From Lotus japonicus (lineage: Eukaryota; Streptophyta; Magnoliopsida; Fabales; Fabaceae), in NCBI RefSeq assembly GCF_012489685.1, contig NC_080042.1, positions 17,932,150 to 17,996,149 on the forward strand: a stretch of DNA of 64,000 bases, in the 5' to 3' direction. This document shows positions 22,143 to 33,115 of this stretch, in pieces (position 1 is the first letter of the stretch; each line of letters opens with the position of its first letter). A program made the translations under genes and the position numbers. The notes under the pieces were generated by a model. The model searched no databases. It was not told the origin of the DNA and worked only from the letters and a program-made list of their open reading frames with translations.

Positions 22143-23066
22143 CTAATCGGCGTAACTCTTCTGTCTACTTTGAGAAGTCTTCATTTTCTCTCTGATCTGT
22201 TTGATCTTCTTTGTTGTCTGTTGCAGAAGTTCTGGTCCAACTAACAAATTCTCCCCATCTTGATACCAACACAAAGGTGTTCTACACTTGCGACCATACA
22301 AAGCTTCATACGGTGCCATATCTATGCTCGTATGAAAACTATTGTTGTAAGTGAACTCAATCAATGGCAATAGATTATCCCAACTACCCTTGTTGTCCAA
22401 AACGCAAGCTCGTAGTAAGTCTTCCAATGATTGGATAGTTCTCTCAGTCTGTCCATCAGTCTGTGGGTGATAAGCAGAACTTAATCTCAGCCTCGTTCCC
22501 AATGCCTCCTGAAGAGCTCCCAAAAAATGTGAAGTAAATTTTGGGTCTCGGTCAGAAACAATACTAGTCGATACCCCATGAAGGCGTACAATCTCAGCTA
22601 TGTAAATCTCCGACAGTTTCTCCACGTTGTAGGTAGTTCTCACAGGTATAAAGTGAGCCGACTTGATTAATCGATCCACTATTACCCAAATCGAATCATA
22701 ACCTTTCTGAGTTCTTGGCAAAGCTACGACAAAATCCATCGATATGCTGTCCCATTTCCATTCTGGTACATCCAAACTTTGTAACATACCCGAAGGTTTT
22801 TGATGTTCCACTTTCGCTTTCTGACATGTTAAACACGCAGCTACATACTCAGCCACTTGTCTCTTCATTTCTGGCCACCAAAAATTCATCTTCAAGTCTT
22901 GGTACATCTTTTTCATTCCAGGATGAATGCTCAACTTGCTCTTGTGACCTTCGTCCATAATCAACCTCCTCAAATCAAGGTTGTTAGGTACGCAAACTCT
23001 ATCCTTACACCGTAGGATATTATCATTTCCTACCTTGAATTCCGGGTCCTTACCCTGAATTACCAA
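22143..23066 (-). pseudogene. Integrase core of element A
   Basis: A 307-residue frame holding the zinc-binding H2C2 domain ([14 protein letters not shown] ... CLTCQKAK) and the DDE core: Asp in [11 protein letters not shown], Asp in [12 protein letters not shown] and Glu in [19 protein letters not shown]. All three catalytic residues are present. It is in a different frame from the preceding protease/RT/RNase H frame because one base is missing near 23115 relative to B. It ends at a TAG before the chromodomain. Confidence 0.9.
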
Positions 23067-25117
23067 ATTCCTTTTTCCGAGTAGAAATTCATCTTGTAAC
23101 TGTTGGTCTCGGTTTCCTCCATCAATCCATTTGCGATCCTGATCATACCGAACTTCAGTTCTCCCACGGATGATCTCACGTCTAAGCTCAAATCTCGAAA
23201 TTGTTCCATCAATTGCAGCTCCTTAATCATCATTGACGAGATATGCATCTTCCTGCTCAAGGCATCGGCTACAACATTGGCCTTTCCAGGATGATATTGC
23301 AAAGTAAATTCATAATCCTTGATGAATTCCATCCATCGTCGTTGTCTCATGTTCAGCTCCTTCTGGTCAAACAAATATTTCAAACTCTTATGATCACTGA
23401 ATATGGTAAAAGTGCATCCATATAAATAATGTCTCCAGATCTTCAGTGAAAATACGATGGCAGCTAGCTCTAAATCATGAGTTGGGTAGTTCTTCTCGTG
23501 AGTCTTCAGTTGTCGTGAAGCATAAGCTACAACTTTCCGATGTTGCATCAGCACACATCCTAAACCTTGATGTGAAGCATCACAGTAGACCTCATACGGT
23601 TCCTCTGGTTGTGGCAGAACTAGTACATGTGACGTCGTCAAACGTTCCTTCATCGTCTGGAAACTTGTTTCACAAGCTTCGATCCATGCGAAAGGTTGAT
23701 CCTTCCTCGTAAGTTGAGTCAAAGGTCCAACAATCTTGGCAAAGTTCTCGATGAAACGACGATAATATCCAGCTAAACCAACAAAACTTCTGATTTTCGT
23801 CACAGTCTTTGGCTGCTCCCAAGCCAATACTATCTCTACCTTTGTTGGATCCACAGCTATACCTTCTTTAGAGATTACATGACCCAAGAATTTAACTTCT
23901 TCAAGCCAAAATTCACACTTGGAAGGATTAGCGTACAACTCCTTCTCCCTCAGCACTTGCAAAACCTGGCGTAGGTGCTCCTCATGGTCCTTAGCATCCT
24001 TTGAGTAAATCAGAATGTCGTCAATAAACACTACGACAAATCGATCTAAGAATGCATGAAAGGTCCTGTTCATGTAGTCCATGAAAATAGCAGGTGCATT
24101 TGTCACTCCAAATGGAATCACCAAATACTCATAGTGTCCATAGCGAGTTCTGAATGCAGTCTTCTGAACATCCTCAGTCTTCACTCTAATCTGATGATAG
24201 CCCGACTTCAGGTCTATCTTTGAGAATACCGCAGCTCCTCGAAGTTGGTCCATCAAATCATCAATTCTAGGCAACGGATACCTATTCTTGACGGTTGCTT
24301 TGTTAAGTTGTCGGTAATCAACACACAATCTAGATCTCCCATCCTTCTTCTTTACCAATAAAACTGGCGCTCCCCAAGGCGAAACACTTGGACGAATAAA
24401 TCCTTTTGACAGAAGATCTTTGATCTGAGACTTTAATTCCACTAACTCTGCAGGTGCCATACGATATGGTGCAATCAAAATCGGCCCTGTTCCCGGTACT
24501 ATGTCAATAGCAAACTCGATGTCGCGTACAGGCGGCAATCCAGGTACATCGTCAGGAAAAACATCGGTGAAATCTCTCACAATTGGAATACCATTCACGT
24601 TCGGGTTCCCTTTACCTTCCAGGTTCAGCAATAAAGAATACTCTTGAGATCCTTCGTTCAAAGAAACACTAATATGGTTTGCAGATAGATACTCGAAAAG
24701 ATCAAAGTCAGGAAATACCACTTTCTTTAGCCAATCCATTCCTAGGATTACATCTAAGTTCTTGAGAGTTATGCATACTAGATTAGCATGAAAGACTCTA
24801 TCTCTATATGTCACCGGACAGTACATGCATGCAGCATTAGCAAGTAGGGTTTTAGCAGGTGTAGTGACAATAAGATCAAAGCTCAAAGCAGTAACAGGTA
24901 GTTTCAGTCTGGTCACGCACTCCCTAGAAATAAACGAATGCGTTGCACCGGAATCGAAAAGTACAGTTAGGAGATTACCGTCAATCTCGCAATTCCCTCT
25001 GATCAGACCATCAACTCCTTCAGCCTCTTCACCATCCATGGTGTAAACTCTTGCTTTGGCAGCAGGGCGCTTTCCTCGAGCAGTGTTGACAGACGGTTCA
25101 GTCTTGGGTGCCCTACA
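23060..25117 (-). pseudogene. Protease, reverse transcriptase and RNase H of element A
   Basis: A 659-residue open frame from the first Met (25039). The aspartic protease motif [12 protein letters not shown] lies at about residues 27-38. The RT follows with [20 protein letters not shown] and the catalytic loop FIDDILIYS at about residue 340. RNase H carries [34 protein letters not shown] and [11 protein letters not shown]. It is in the same frame as gag, separated only by a TAG at 25118-25120. It loses frame near 23115, before the integrase. The catalytic motifs look intact, which suggests fairly recent activity of the family. Confidence 0.93.
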
Positions 25118-26080
25118 CTAACTCGCAGTATGTCCAAACTTGTCACAATTAAAGCACTTAGGCCTCGTGTCTGTACACGCATTAGCATAGTGCCCCAGCT
25201 TTCCACACTTGAAACAATTCACATCTCGGTTCACAGCCTGATTTCCAGAACCGCCAGCAGTACCAGCCATAGGTCTGTAAGATCCTGGGGTAAACCCTCT
25301 CCCAATAGGACGTTGATACGGCTTCTTGTTCTGAAATCTCCCTTTTCCTTGGTAGTTTTGAGAACCTGATCTCACTGGTCCTCCCATTCCAGCACGGTTC
25401 AACCTCTTATTCTTCATCAGTTCAACTTCTGTGGCTTTCTCAACAAGCGACTGAAAACGCATGATTCCCAACGGCCTCACGGAATCCTCAATATCCGGCC
25501 TCAGTCCATTGACGAAATGCTTACACATGTAGCGCTCATCCACATGATCATTGAAGAATTGGAAATGCTTGGCCAAAGACTCCAACTTAGCAGCGAATTC
25601 AGGTACTGACATGCTCCCTTGACGAAGTGTTAGAAATTGTGCCTCTCGCTCATCCCGAGCACTAGTTGGAAAATACTTTTCCAGGAATGCAGTTCGGAAA
25701 GAATTCCAGTTGATTTCCTCATTGTTGGCTTCCATGATTCCCCTGGCGCCTCTCCACCAGTACTCAGCATCACCAAGCAGCAGATAAGTAGCCAGGCCAA
25801 CCTTGGCACCTTCAGCAGTTTGCAATACACCGAATATCTTCTCAATCTCCTGGATCCAAAGATCCGCTTTGTCAGGGTCGGTTCCACCAGTGAACTTAGG
25901 AGGATCTTGTCTCCTAAAGTCATTCAATCCCTTATTCTGATCCAGAGTTACTTCTCTCTGACGCTGATGCTGATCACGTGCTTCCTCAGCCGCACGTCTC
26001 ATAGCATTTTCATTAGCCTGTGCAGTCACAACTTGGGCCATAGTGGTCATCATCTCAGCTAGTTGGCTAGTGTTCACCAT
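25118..26080 (-). CDS. gag: Gag of element A
   Basis: A 320-residue frame starting with Met 94 bp inside the LTR-proximal leader. The retrotransposon gag domain (about residues 70-210) includes FTGGTDPDKADLWIQEIEKI and DAEYWWRGARG. A basic Gly/Arg region precedes two CCHC zinc knuckles: CFKCGKLGHYANAC at about residues 289-302 and CFNCDKFGHTAS at 309-320. The TAG stop falls inside the second knuckle, one residue before its last Cys. The frame then continues as protease, so the original gene was a single gag-pol frame. The truncated protein lacks the final zinc ligand. Confidence 0.9.
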   Translation of the reverse strand: MVNTSQLAEMMTTMAQVVTAQANENAMRRAAEEARDQHQRQREVTLDQNKGLNDFRRQDPPKFTGGTDPDKADLWIQEIEKIFGVLQTAEGAKVGLATYLLLGDAEYWWRGARGIMEANNEEINWNSFRTAFLEKYFPTSARDEREAQFLTLRQGSMSVPEFAAKLESLAKHFQFFNDHVDERYMCKHFVNGLRPDIEDSVRPLGIMRFQSLVEKATEVELMKNKRLNRAGMGGPVRSGSQNYQGKGRFQNKKPYQRPIGRGFTPGSYRPMAGTAGGSGNQAVNRDVNCFKCGKLGHYANACTDTRPKCFNCDKFGHTAS

Positions 26081-26276
26081 GTTCTGTTAAGTCAAACAAA
26101 CAGTTAGTACTCATCATAAGATATCATCTAACATAACTATACAATATGATTAAGCAATAACTTCAATCAATTCTAAGCGAAAAATCGCTTGCAGACAATC
26201 AATTTTCACTCTTTGCAGAGTCACACAACCTAGCACAGAAGACCTATTTCCCAAAGACTCCCGAAAGACTCGACAA

Positions 26277-26288
26277 GCTCTGATACCA
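26277..26288 (-). other. Primer-binding site of element A (initiator tRNA-Met)
   Basis: Minus-strand TGGTATCAGAGC, three bases inside the 5' LTR end, is complementary to the 3' end of plant initiator tRNA-Met. The same site occurs in B, D and E. Confidence 0.9.
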
Positions 26289-26776
26289 CAATGTAACACC
26301 CCGATTTCGGTGGCGTCACTTTAGTAACCAAAAAGAAAATAAAAGGCGGAAAAACGTGAATATTTTTTTTTCGATAATTGTTTTAAGTAAATAAAAGACT
26401 TGTCGAATTAAGGATGTATCGACGAAAGATAAACATGACTAATATACAGATATATTTACAACCCCCACAGTAAGTAGCATGCTACGTCACAAATAATCCT
26501 CCAGTGACGGAAAGTAGTGCCTGTCGGCAAATATGTGCAGAACAAAATATAAGGTCAGTATTCTGAATACAGTCCTCCAACGAAAGTAGGTCAGCCCAAA
26601 AACAGCCCGAAGACCTCCTAGTCCGACCAACTCCCTGTGACTCCCGTAAAGAGAACCACACAAAAAGCTAAAGGTCGGGGACCTACACTGCCCCAAAATT
26701 AGAAAACAGAAGATCAGAGCCACGACGCTACTCCTACCCTAATCCTGACTAGAGGAGTACAACACACCACTCCCAA

Positions 26777-27259
26777 CTACGCATCACCATGATCGTCGTC
26801 TGAATCTGAATCCAAGACGATCAGGTTTATGACTGCATCAGTCCTCACAGCTGGTACGGCGGGTACTGTACCCGATCCCAAATCAACAGCAGCCGCGACA
26901 GTGGGTGAACTAGAATCAGATGAAGTCCCTCCTACAGGCAACTCCTCCGAAGGGTCCTCCTCGTCCTCAGGCGACGGTGGTGGTGGTACTACAACTCCAG
27001 GGCCACAGTGCACGCCCGGTGGTAGGTTAAAGCTGACGGTGTGGCGTCTCAAGACTCCGTGCGTGAATTTTCCCATTCTGTCGACGCGGTCCTCCATTAT
27101 TTGCCCCGTATAAATAGCTCGGTGACCGGCGGGGTCGACCACCCATGAGCCCGGGGTGTCCGTATCCAACAACTCAAACCTAGTCCCCCCCGAAGGGACG
27201 ACCATCTCGAACCAATCGGCCATCGACATCTGACAAAAAGGGCATACATAGCCCCCCAT
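26777..27259 (-). CDS. LTR-encoded ORF, best-preserved copy (unknown protein)
   Basis: A frame of about 160 codons in the sense direction of element A, inside its 5' LTR and ending 485 bp before the LTR 3' end. Visible parts: MGGYVCPFC then MSMADWFEMVVPSGGTRFEL, DPAGHRAIYTGQIMEDRVDR, TVSFNLPPGVHCGPG, a PPPPSPEDEEDPSEE linker, and a tail LIVLDSDSDDDHGDA. It has no signal peptide or membrane segment. Related frames occur at the same LTR position at 18207-18608, 39753-40228 and 42399-42514, and a diverged one at 30110-30520. In the full transcript it would lie in the 5' leader ahead of gag. The start may be MGGYV or the more widely conserved MSMADW. I know of no named family, so the function is not assigned. 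Confidence 0.6.
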   Translation of the reverse strand: MGGYVCPFCQMSMADWFEMVVPSGGTRFELLDTDTPGSWVVDPAGHRAIYTGQIMEDRVDRMGKFTHGVLRRHTVSFNLPPGVHCGPGVVVPPPPSPEDEEDPSEELPVGGTSSDSSSPTVAAAVDLGSGTVPAVPAVRTDAVINLIVLDSDSDDDHGDA

Positions 27260-27275
27260 ACACAGGTAGCACGCG

Positions 27276-27280
27276 CAAGG
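27276..27280. repeat. Target-site duplication CAAGG (left) of element B
   Basis: CAAGG precedes TGTAAGACCC and recurs at 40720-40724 directly after TGTTACA. Uninterrupted LTR A at 18620-18640 has a single CAAGG at this place, which confirms the insertion. Confidence 0.95.
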
Positions 27281-28052
27281 TGTAAGACCCAAGTTTTTAA
27301 GTTTAGGATAAGTGAATAAAATTCCTATTCACGATTAGGTTTGATGTATCGTGAAGGGAAACCTGAACAAGAGTTTATTGAATGAAATAAATTTTATGAA
27401 GGAGAAAGTTCATGAAAAGTCTAAGGATTGTATCAAAATCGATAAAAGTTATAGCACGACTAATATTCGCCTAAACCTAGGGCAAGGGCACTAGTAAATA
27501 GCTAATTTACACTTAAAGGCACGATGGAAATTAATTCCAAAAATCTTCAGAGAAATGTTAGAACTTCTCTTGATCGTCTATAAACAAGCGTTTCTATGCG
27601 AAACCCTAGAATGTACGAACGTCCGATTCCAATCCTCGGAGGTTTGCCGAAACTAAAACCCTGATAGTTCAAGAAACCTAAAATGAACGGTTGATGAAGA
27701 CTTTTTCTATTCGGAGCTTCAAATGAAGATTCCACACGCGTACACCCATTTCTCTTGATGTTTCCAATCTTTCTTCAGAAGGAAGTTTTCTCTTCCGACA
27801 TTCACTGCAAAAAGTAGTTTTTCGGGTAAAATAGATTTACACCGACTTTGAATCGTTTACCTTAATTCCAAGAAACCTCTTTTGAGTTTTGGAATTCTGT
27901 CGCCAAAACCTTTCTTAGAATTCATGAGAATGAAGCCGGAAAAATCGGAATCGCGAAATTTTCATTTTTCCGCATTTTCCAAAACCTATAAATAGCAAGA
28001 AAATGAGAAATTTTGGCAAAACTTACCCATTTCTTTCCCCAAACCCGCGAGC
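27281..28052 (+). repeat. A/B-type first part of the left LTR of element B
   Basis: TGTAAGACCCAAGTTTTTAAG opens the LTR, and the stretch is nearly identical to 37234-38005. It holds a TATA box at 27986-27995 and ends at CCCGCGAGC, where the C-type LTR begins. In element A the same point continues into a different, native sequence. Confidence 0.9.
27986..27995 (+). promoter_or_regulatory. LTR TATA box (left LTR of B)
   Basis: CTATAAATAG at the conserved LTR position, about 65 bp before the C-type LTR insertion point. Confidence 0.65.
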
Positions 28053-30979
28053 TGTAAGGCCCTAGACTTGTCTTAGTGCCATTTATGCAAAACTTTGAAT
28101 AAAATGAATTTTTAAGTTAAGTTTGAAGGTTGACAGATTCTTCCTGTCAGCTTGTGTGAATTTTTAGAGGGTCTTAACAACCTCATTTAGGAAAACTTCC
28201 TTCATGAGAGTTGTAGCGCTTTAAGTTAAAAAAATTCTCCAAGTGGTTTCGCGTTAATCCGATGTCTGTAGCTCCAGATATTCGTGATTTAATGGACAAA
28301 GGTCCAACTGTCCAGACCTTGCGAACTCTAATTTAAAACTTTGGGTTAAAGCCTTGTTTAATGTGTTAATTGGGCTGATTAGTGGGCTCAGAAGATCATA
28401 ATCAGAAGATTAAGAGGAAGCTTAGTGGGCCAAGTGTGTTTGGATTGCAAAAGAGGGAGCTATGGTTATGAAAACCCTAGCCACACTAACAAAAGGGGGG
28501 AAATCCTATTTTTTTTCCCTACTGTGCAAAACAGAAAACAAAACACGTGAAACACCAAACACTACAGAGAGCCATCATCACCATCTCCTCACCATCACCG
28601 GCTGCCACCCCAGCAACCACCCAACCACCGCCGGCCGCCGCCAGCCAGAGAGGAGGAGGGAGCGACTGCGAGAGAGAGTGCGACGCGAGCGAGAGAGGGA
28701 AAGGAAGAGGAACGCGTGGAGAGAACATTGGACAGCAAGGGGAGTCGACTTTCTGAACCTTACATCCTCTATATTCAGATCACCCTCAAGGTAACGGCTG
28801 GTCTAGGATGGGTAGCTTCATTAGGAAATTGTTTGCCATGACTTGATATGAAAGGTTTGTGTTGGAGGGTTTTGCATGAGGGTTGGATATTGGGATTAAC
28901 TTGCTGGATTCTTCTTATGATCATGTTCTTACTGGATTTGCCATGGGCCATGTGTTATTCCATATGCTATTCGTGCTTTAGTTCTTGATGCTTTGTGAAG
29001 ATCCCATGCAATACTTGCTAAGTTTGACATGAAACTTAATTGTCCAACATGATGTTTGAGATGTGTTAGGTTCTGAAATCTTTCCTATGGATGATTCCAC
29101 ATGATTATAAAATGTTTTAGTTGCTGGAAAATGGCTTTGAAACCTTGTACTTGCATCTCCAAAATTTTAACTTAGGGCAGAAGTGACCCTGCCAGTTTTC
29201 TGCACTGGACAGCGCACTTCATGGCCCGATATCACCTATTTCCGGTCTTCAGATGAAAACGTGGTAAACTAGAAAGTTGTGGGATTTTGAATTAGCTTTC
29301 CAGACATGTGTATTTCGAAAATTTTGGTTGAGAAACGAGCTCTGTAGGTCGATTTTAGTGAGCGCTGTTCCTGCTGTCTTTTAAAAAAAAAATGGCCGAG
29401 ACTCTTTTTAAGGGTTTTGGTGAAATTCTTTCTTCCGATTTATGCACAAGTTCACATGATGCTATGATTAATGGAATTGCTATGAATTATGTGTTGAGAT
29501 GCATGAGATTTATATTCATGATATTTCTTAAGTAAATTGTTGTGTTTATTAATTAATTGAATAAGGGGTCGCTCACCTAGCCGTAATTCCCTTTATTCAT
29601 TGTGAATGTGATATTGTGCTAACATAGTTGAGACAAGATTTAACAAGACTCTAGGATAACCATAGAGCCAAACTTTAAAGAGAATGAGACATAACTCGCA
29701 TGCAAGTGTAATTTTAATGATGAGATTTGAGATGGACATAGGTCTAGAGTGGACTATGGGCCATGGGAACGATGGTACCTTGCACGCGAGGGAGATTTTC
29801 TTGAGAACTGTGCCTATGCGGACGTACGTGATGTGTTTTGTGGATACTGTGGATCCACGTGATTGAGGTCTTGGACGGTGAGTCCCCCTCTGAGAATTGT
29901 GCCTCTGCGGACGCACGTGATTGGCCAAGGAGTTTTGGTGGGTTGTGTGAAGTGAGGAATCCATTAGCATTGACTAATTAACTTGAAACTTTCCATAAGA
30001 GATATGTTATATATATAAATATACTGTTCCTTACTGTGATTTGTTATTGTTTTTATGTTTGACCTGACCTTTTCTTGTTTGCTATGTGTTTATTTGGGGG
30101 GGGGGGTAGATGACGAGAACGACGACGATGGCACATGTCCATCGGTGGACCATGAAACTTGAGGACCAGTACGATGACGAAGCATGGGGGACCGACACCT
30201 CTGGGATTCGGAAGATCTATGTCGGAGATGTGTGCATCATTGGGGAGGACGTGGACGGCAACATAGTGGAGAGTCAGATGATTCGGGGAGGGATCTATGA
30301 CATGCTATACCCGCCAGCGAGGTTCCTTCAACCCAAGGATGAAGAATCACGAGTGTCACCGGTTAAGCACGAGGATAGTGAAGAGTCCGTTGCTTCAGTG
30401 AACGCGGATGCTGGAACGAAGCGACGTCTTTACGGTGGTGGTGCCCGTTGGATATTCAACACGAAGGTTGGTCCAAGGCCGAGGAAGAAAGCACGGGGTG
30501 GCGAGGTCGAGGTTCCGTAGAAGGACTCTGCGGGGCAAGAGGGGCAGTGAGTGCATGGGGGTCCCAGTGAGAGCGCATATCTGTCCTTGGAACTTCATTT
30601 AGTTATTTATTTTCTTATTTTGCTAAACTTGAGGAGGCAATTGGCTATTTTATGTAACCGGATTACTTTCACAATGGGTTTTTCCACACATGGGTGTGAC
30701 CACGACATTATTTTCTACGGTTGTTTTATGATGATGTTATTTAATGCTCGACGTTGATTATGACTTTATTTCAAGTTATCATTATCATTCCGCTGTTTAT
30801 ATTTATTGTTCTTTCGTCGGAGTTAGGATAAAGAAGCTTTCTGGAGACGTGATGATAAAGGGTTTTCTAAAAAGAAAAAATGAACCCTTATCAGTAAATA
30901 AAGAAGAGTAAATGAATCAGCGAAAATTATTTACGAAATTTTGGTAATTACTTGACGCTTGAGAAGTCGGGGCGTTACA
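28053..30979 (+). repeat. C-type LTR (about 2.9 kb)
   Basis: It starts with TGTAAGGCCCTAGACTTG and ends with CGGGGCGTTACA immediately before the primer site. The first 180 bp or so are also present in the right LTR of B (38006-38187); the rest is not. A GC-rich patch (28560-28790), an A/T-rich middle, a G-run (about 30095-30106) and the LTR ORF at 30110-30520 are its main features. CGAGC precedes the start. No other clear conserved frame is present. Confidence 0.75.
30110..30520 (+). CDS. LTR-encoded ORF, C-type relative (136 codons, unknown protein)
   Basis: An ATG directly after GGGTAG opens a 136-codon frame ending 459 bp before the LTR 3' end, the same place as in the A/B-type LTRs. The middle, GIRKIYVGDVCIIGEDVDG followed about 20 residues later by LYPPARF, parallels GHRAIYTGRIMEDRVDRMG and FNLPPGV of the A/B-type protein with similar spacing. 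An acidic-Ser segment (HEDSEESVASV) is followed by a basic C-terminus (PRPRKKARGG). I infer distant homology to the A/B LTR protein. The function is unknown, and a chance open frame is not excluded. Confidence 0.45.
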   Translation: MTRTTTMAHVHRWTMKLEDQYDDEAWGTDTSGIRKIYVGDVCIIGEDVDGNIVESQMIRGGIYDMLYPPARFLQPKDEESRVSPVKHEDSEESVASVNADAGTKRRLYGGGARWIFNTKVGPRPRKKARGGEVEVP

Positions 30980-30982
30980 TTG

Positions 30983-30994
30983 TGGTATCAGAGC
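30983..30994 (+). other. Primer-binding site (initiator tRNA-Met)
   Basis: TGGTATCAGAGC, three bases after the LTR end at 30979. Confidence 0.9.
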
Positions 30995-31246
30995 TCCGGT
31001 TGAGAAACCAGAGCACTAAGGGCTTTGGGCACACGAGTTTGAACTCGTTGCTGTTTGTTTTGACAAGTTTTTAAGTTTCCGCGGTGAGGTTGGGTAGACT
31101 TGTGTGCTAAGATGATTGCTTGGCTTGAGATTGTCTGAAGTAGTACCATTGTCGTGGTACCTGGGTTAAAGTAGTTAAATTTTACTTTTAAAATTTTATT
31201 ATTATTGTGGGCACTGACATTAGATCGTGGTTCTATTTCAAGCAGG

Positions 31247-32410
31247 ATGCCTCCGAGACAGGACCCCACTAATGCTCAGTTGGCCCAGGCTATGGCACAG
31301 CTGGCGCAAGTTGTCGCCCAGCAGGTTGCCGTTGCTACGGCTCAGACGACAGCCCAGGCACAAAGGGAGGCTGAAGAGAATAATAGAAGAGTTGAAGAAG
31401 ATGCTAGGAGAGCTCAGCAGGCCGAGAGAGAATTGGCCCAAGACCAGATCCGTATGAGGACGGATTTCAACCGACATGCACCGCCCAAGTTTCAGGGCGA
31501 AGCCGAACCTGAGAAGGCTGATCTTTGGGTTCAGGAAACGGAGAAGATCTTTGAGGCTCTCCATACTCCGGATGCCGAGAAGGTTAACCTGGCAACTTTC
31601 ATGCTGAAAGGTGATGCGGAATACTGGTGGCGAAGTGCGAAGCAGTTGATGACGGCCAACCAGGAAGCCATTAATTGGGAGTCCTTCAAGAAGGCTTTCA
31701 TGGACAAATACTTCGCTGAGACAGCAAGGGAAGAGATAGAGAATAAGTTCCTCAGCTTGAGGCAAGGGGCTATGACAGTAGGGGAGTATGCTGCTCGTTT
31801 GGAAACCCTATCCAGACATTTCCGCTTTTTCTAGAATCAGGTGGATGAAACCTACCTGTGCAACCGTTTTATGCGAGGGCTGAGGAATGAGATTGAGAAG
31901 GCTGTGAGGCCTTTGGGAATCAGAGTCTACCAACAGCTGGTTGAGAAGACTCGTGAAGTTGAGGCTATGGAGAACCGACAGAGAGGCCGTACAGAGAGTG
32001 GAGTACCAATGCGCCCGGGACAGAACCAGCCGGGAAGATTCAGTGGGCAGAGATCAGTAGGGAAGTTTGATAAGGGCAAGGCGCCAATGAGGAAGCCTTA
32101 CCAGCGCCCAGTCGCCCAAGTGCCAAATACTGTGAGGGGAGCAGCCCCTATTTCAAAGGAAGATGTGACCTGCTACAAGTGCAATGAGAAAGGACACTAC
32201 GCCAACGAATGTGGCAAGGAGATTGTGTGTTGGAGGTGCCGGAAGCCAGGACACGTGGAGAGAAACTGCCCAAGTGCTGCTAAGACAGAACTAGTGCTGA
32301 ATACCGCCAGAGGGAGACGACCATCTGCTCCAGGTCGTTTCTTTGCTATTTCAGGCGAGCAGGCTGCTGTTACTGATGACCTTATCCAGGGTACGTGTCT
32401 TATTGCTTGA
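31247..32410 (+). pseudogene. gag: Gag of the C-type part of element B
   Basis: The frame starts MPPRQDPTNAQLAQAM and contains the retrotransposon gag domain (PEKADLWVQETEKIFEAL, DAEYWWRSAKQL, EEIENKFLSLRQGAMTV). Two intact CCHC knuckles lie near the end: CYKCNEKGHYANEC and CWRCRKPGHVERNC. A TAG at 31832-31834 splits the domain where a Gln codon is likely (RFF-stop-NQVDE), and a TGA at 32408-32410 separates it from the protease. All pieces are in one frame, so only base changes broke it. Confidence 0.88.
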
Positions 32411-33115
32411 ACATCACTGATGGTTTTATTTGATTCGGGTGCTACGCACTCATTCATTGCGGAGGATTGTGCGAAGAGATTGGGGTTATTGACTGCTGAC
32501 CTACCCTTCGATCTGGTGGTGACAACCCCTGCCGTCGATCGATTAGTTACACGCACGGCATGCTTGCAATGTCCGTTGATTTACGAGGATCGGAAGTTCT
32601 TTGCGAACCTCGTCTGTTTAGGGCTCAAGGAGCTGGATGTGATTTTGGGAATGGATTGGTTAGCGCAATATCACGTGCTCTTAGATTGTGCTAACAAGGC
32701 TGTAGTATTCCCAGATCCCGGCGTTACGGATTACTTAAATTCGTACAACTTGGGGAAGGGTTCACCGGCGTATGTGAACTCTATCGTTGCGGAGGCGAAA
32801 CACGATGGTGATGTGCGCAATACCTTGGTGGTACATGAGTATGACGATGTGTTCCCAGAAGATGTACCCGATTTGCCACCAGTCAGAGAGACAGAGTTCT
32901 CTATTGACATTGTGCCCGGTACTGGACCAATATCAATGGCACCTTATCGTATGGCCCCAGCGGAGTTGGCAGAATTGGCAAAGTAGTTGGATGATTTATC
33001 CTCAAAGGGATTCATTCAACCTAGTGTATTGCCATTGGGTGCACCTGTGCTATTGGTAAAGAAGAAGGATGGGAAGTCCAGATTGTGTGTAGATTACCGA
33101 CAGCTGAATAAGGTG
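32411..33115 (+). pseudogene. Protease and RT N-terminus of the C-type part
   Basis: Protease motif [15 protein letters not shown], then the linker and RT start ([54 protein letters not shown]). A TAG at 32984-32986 interrupts it. At about 33115 the sequence jumps to a second, A/B-type copy of the same RT start, in another frame. Thus the RT N-terminal 90 residues or so are present twice. Confidence 0.85.

Larger units (their letters stand above)
17653..27280 (-). mobile_element. Element A: Ty3/gypsy chromovirus (Tekay/del type), nested host of element B
   Basis: A minus-strand LTR retrotransposon with a 4-kb 3' LTR (17653-21658), polypurine tract, gag-pol with C-terminal chromodomain, tRNA-Met primer site and the first kilobase of the 5' LTR (26292-27280). 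The rest of the 5' LTR is displaced by element B and resumes at 40720. The order PR-RT-RNase H-INT and a chromodomain after integrase place it in the chromoviruses; chromodomain sequence and very long LTRs fit Tekay. AATTC (17648-17652) precedes the left end, but its partner was not found. Gag-pol has two in-frame stops and one frameshift. Confidence 0.9.
26292..27280 (-). repeat. 5' LTR of element A, first kilobase (interrupted by B)
   Basis: It is aligned base for base with 17653-18630 with few differences. After position 27280 (CAAGG) element B begins. The LTR resumes at 40720 after B. Confidence 0.93.

Noticed and set aside
30551..30757. Second small frame after the C-type LTR ORF
   Set aside because: No counterpart in the other LTRs and hydrophobic low-complexity composition; probably chance.
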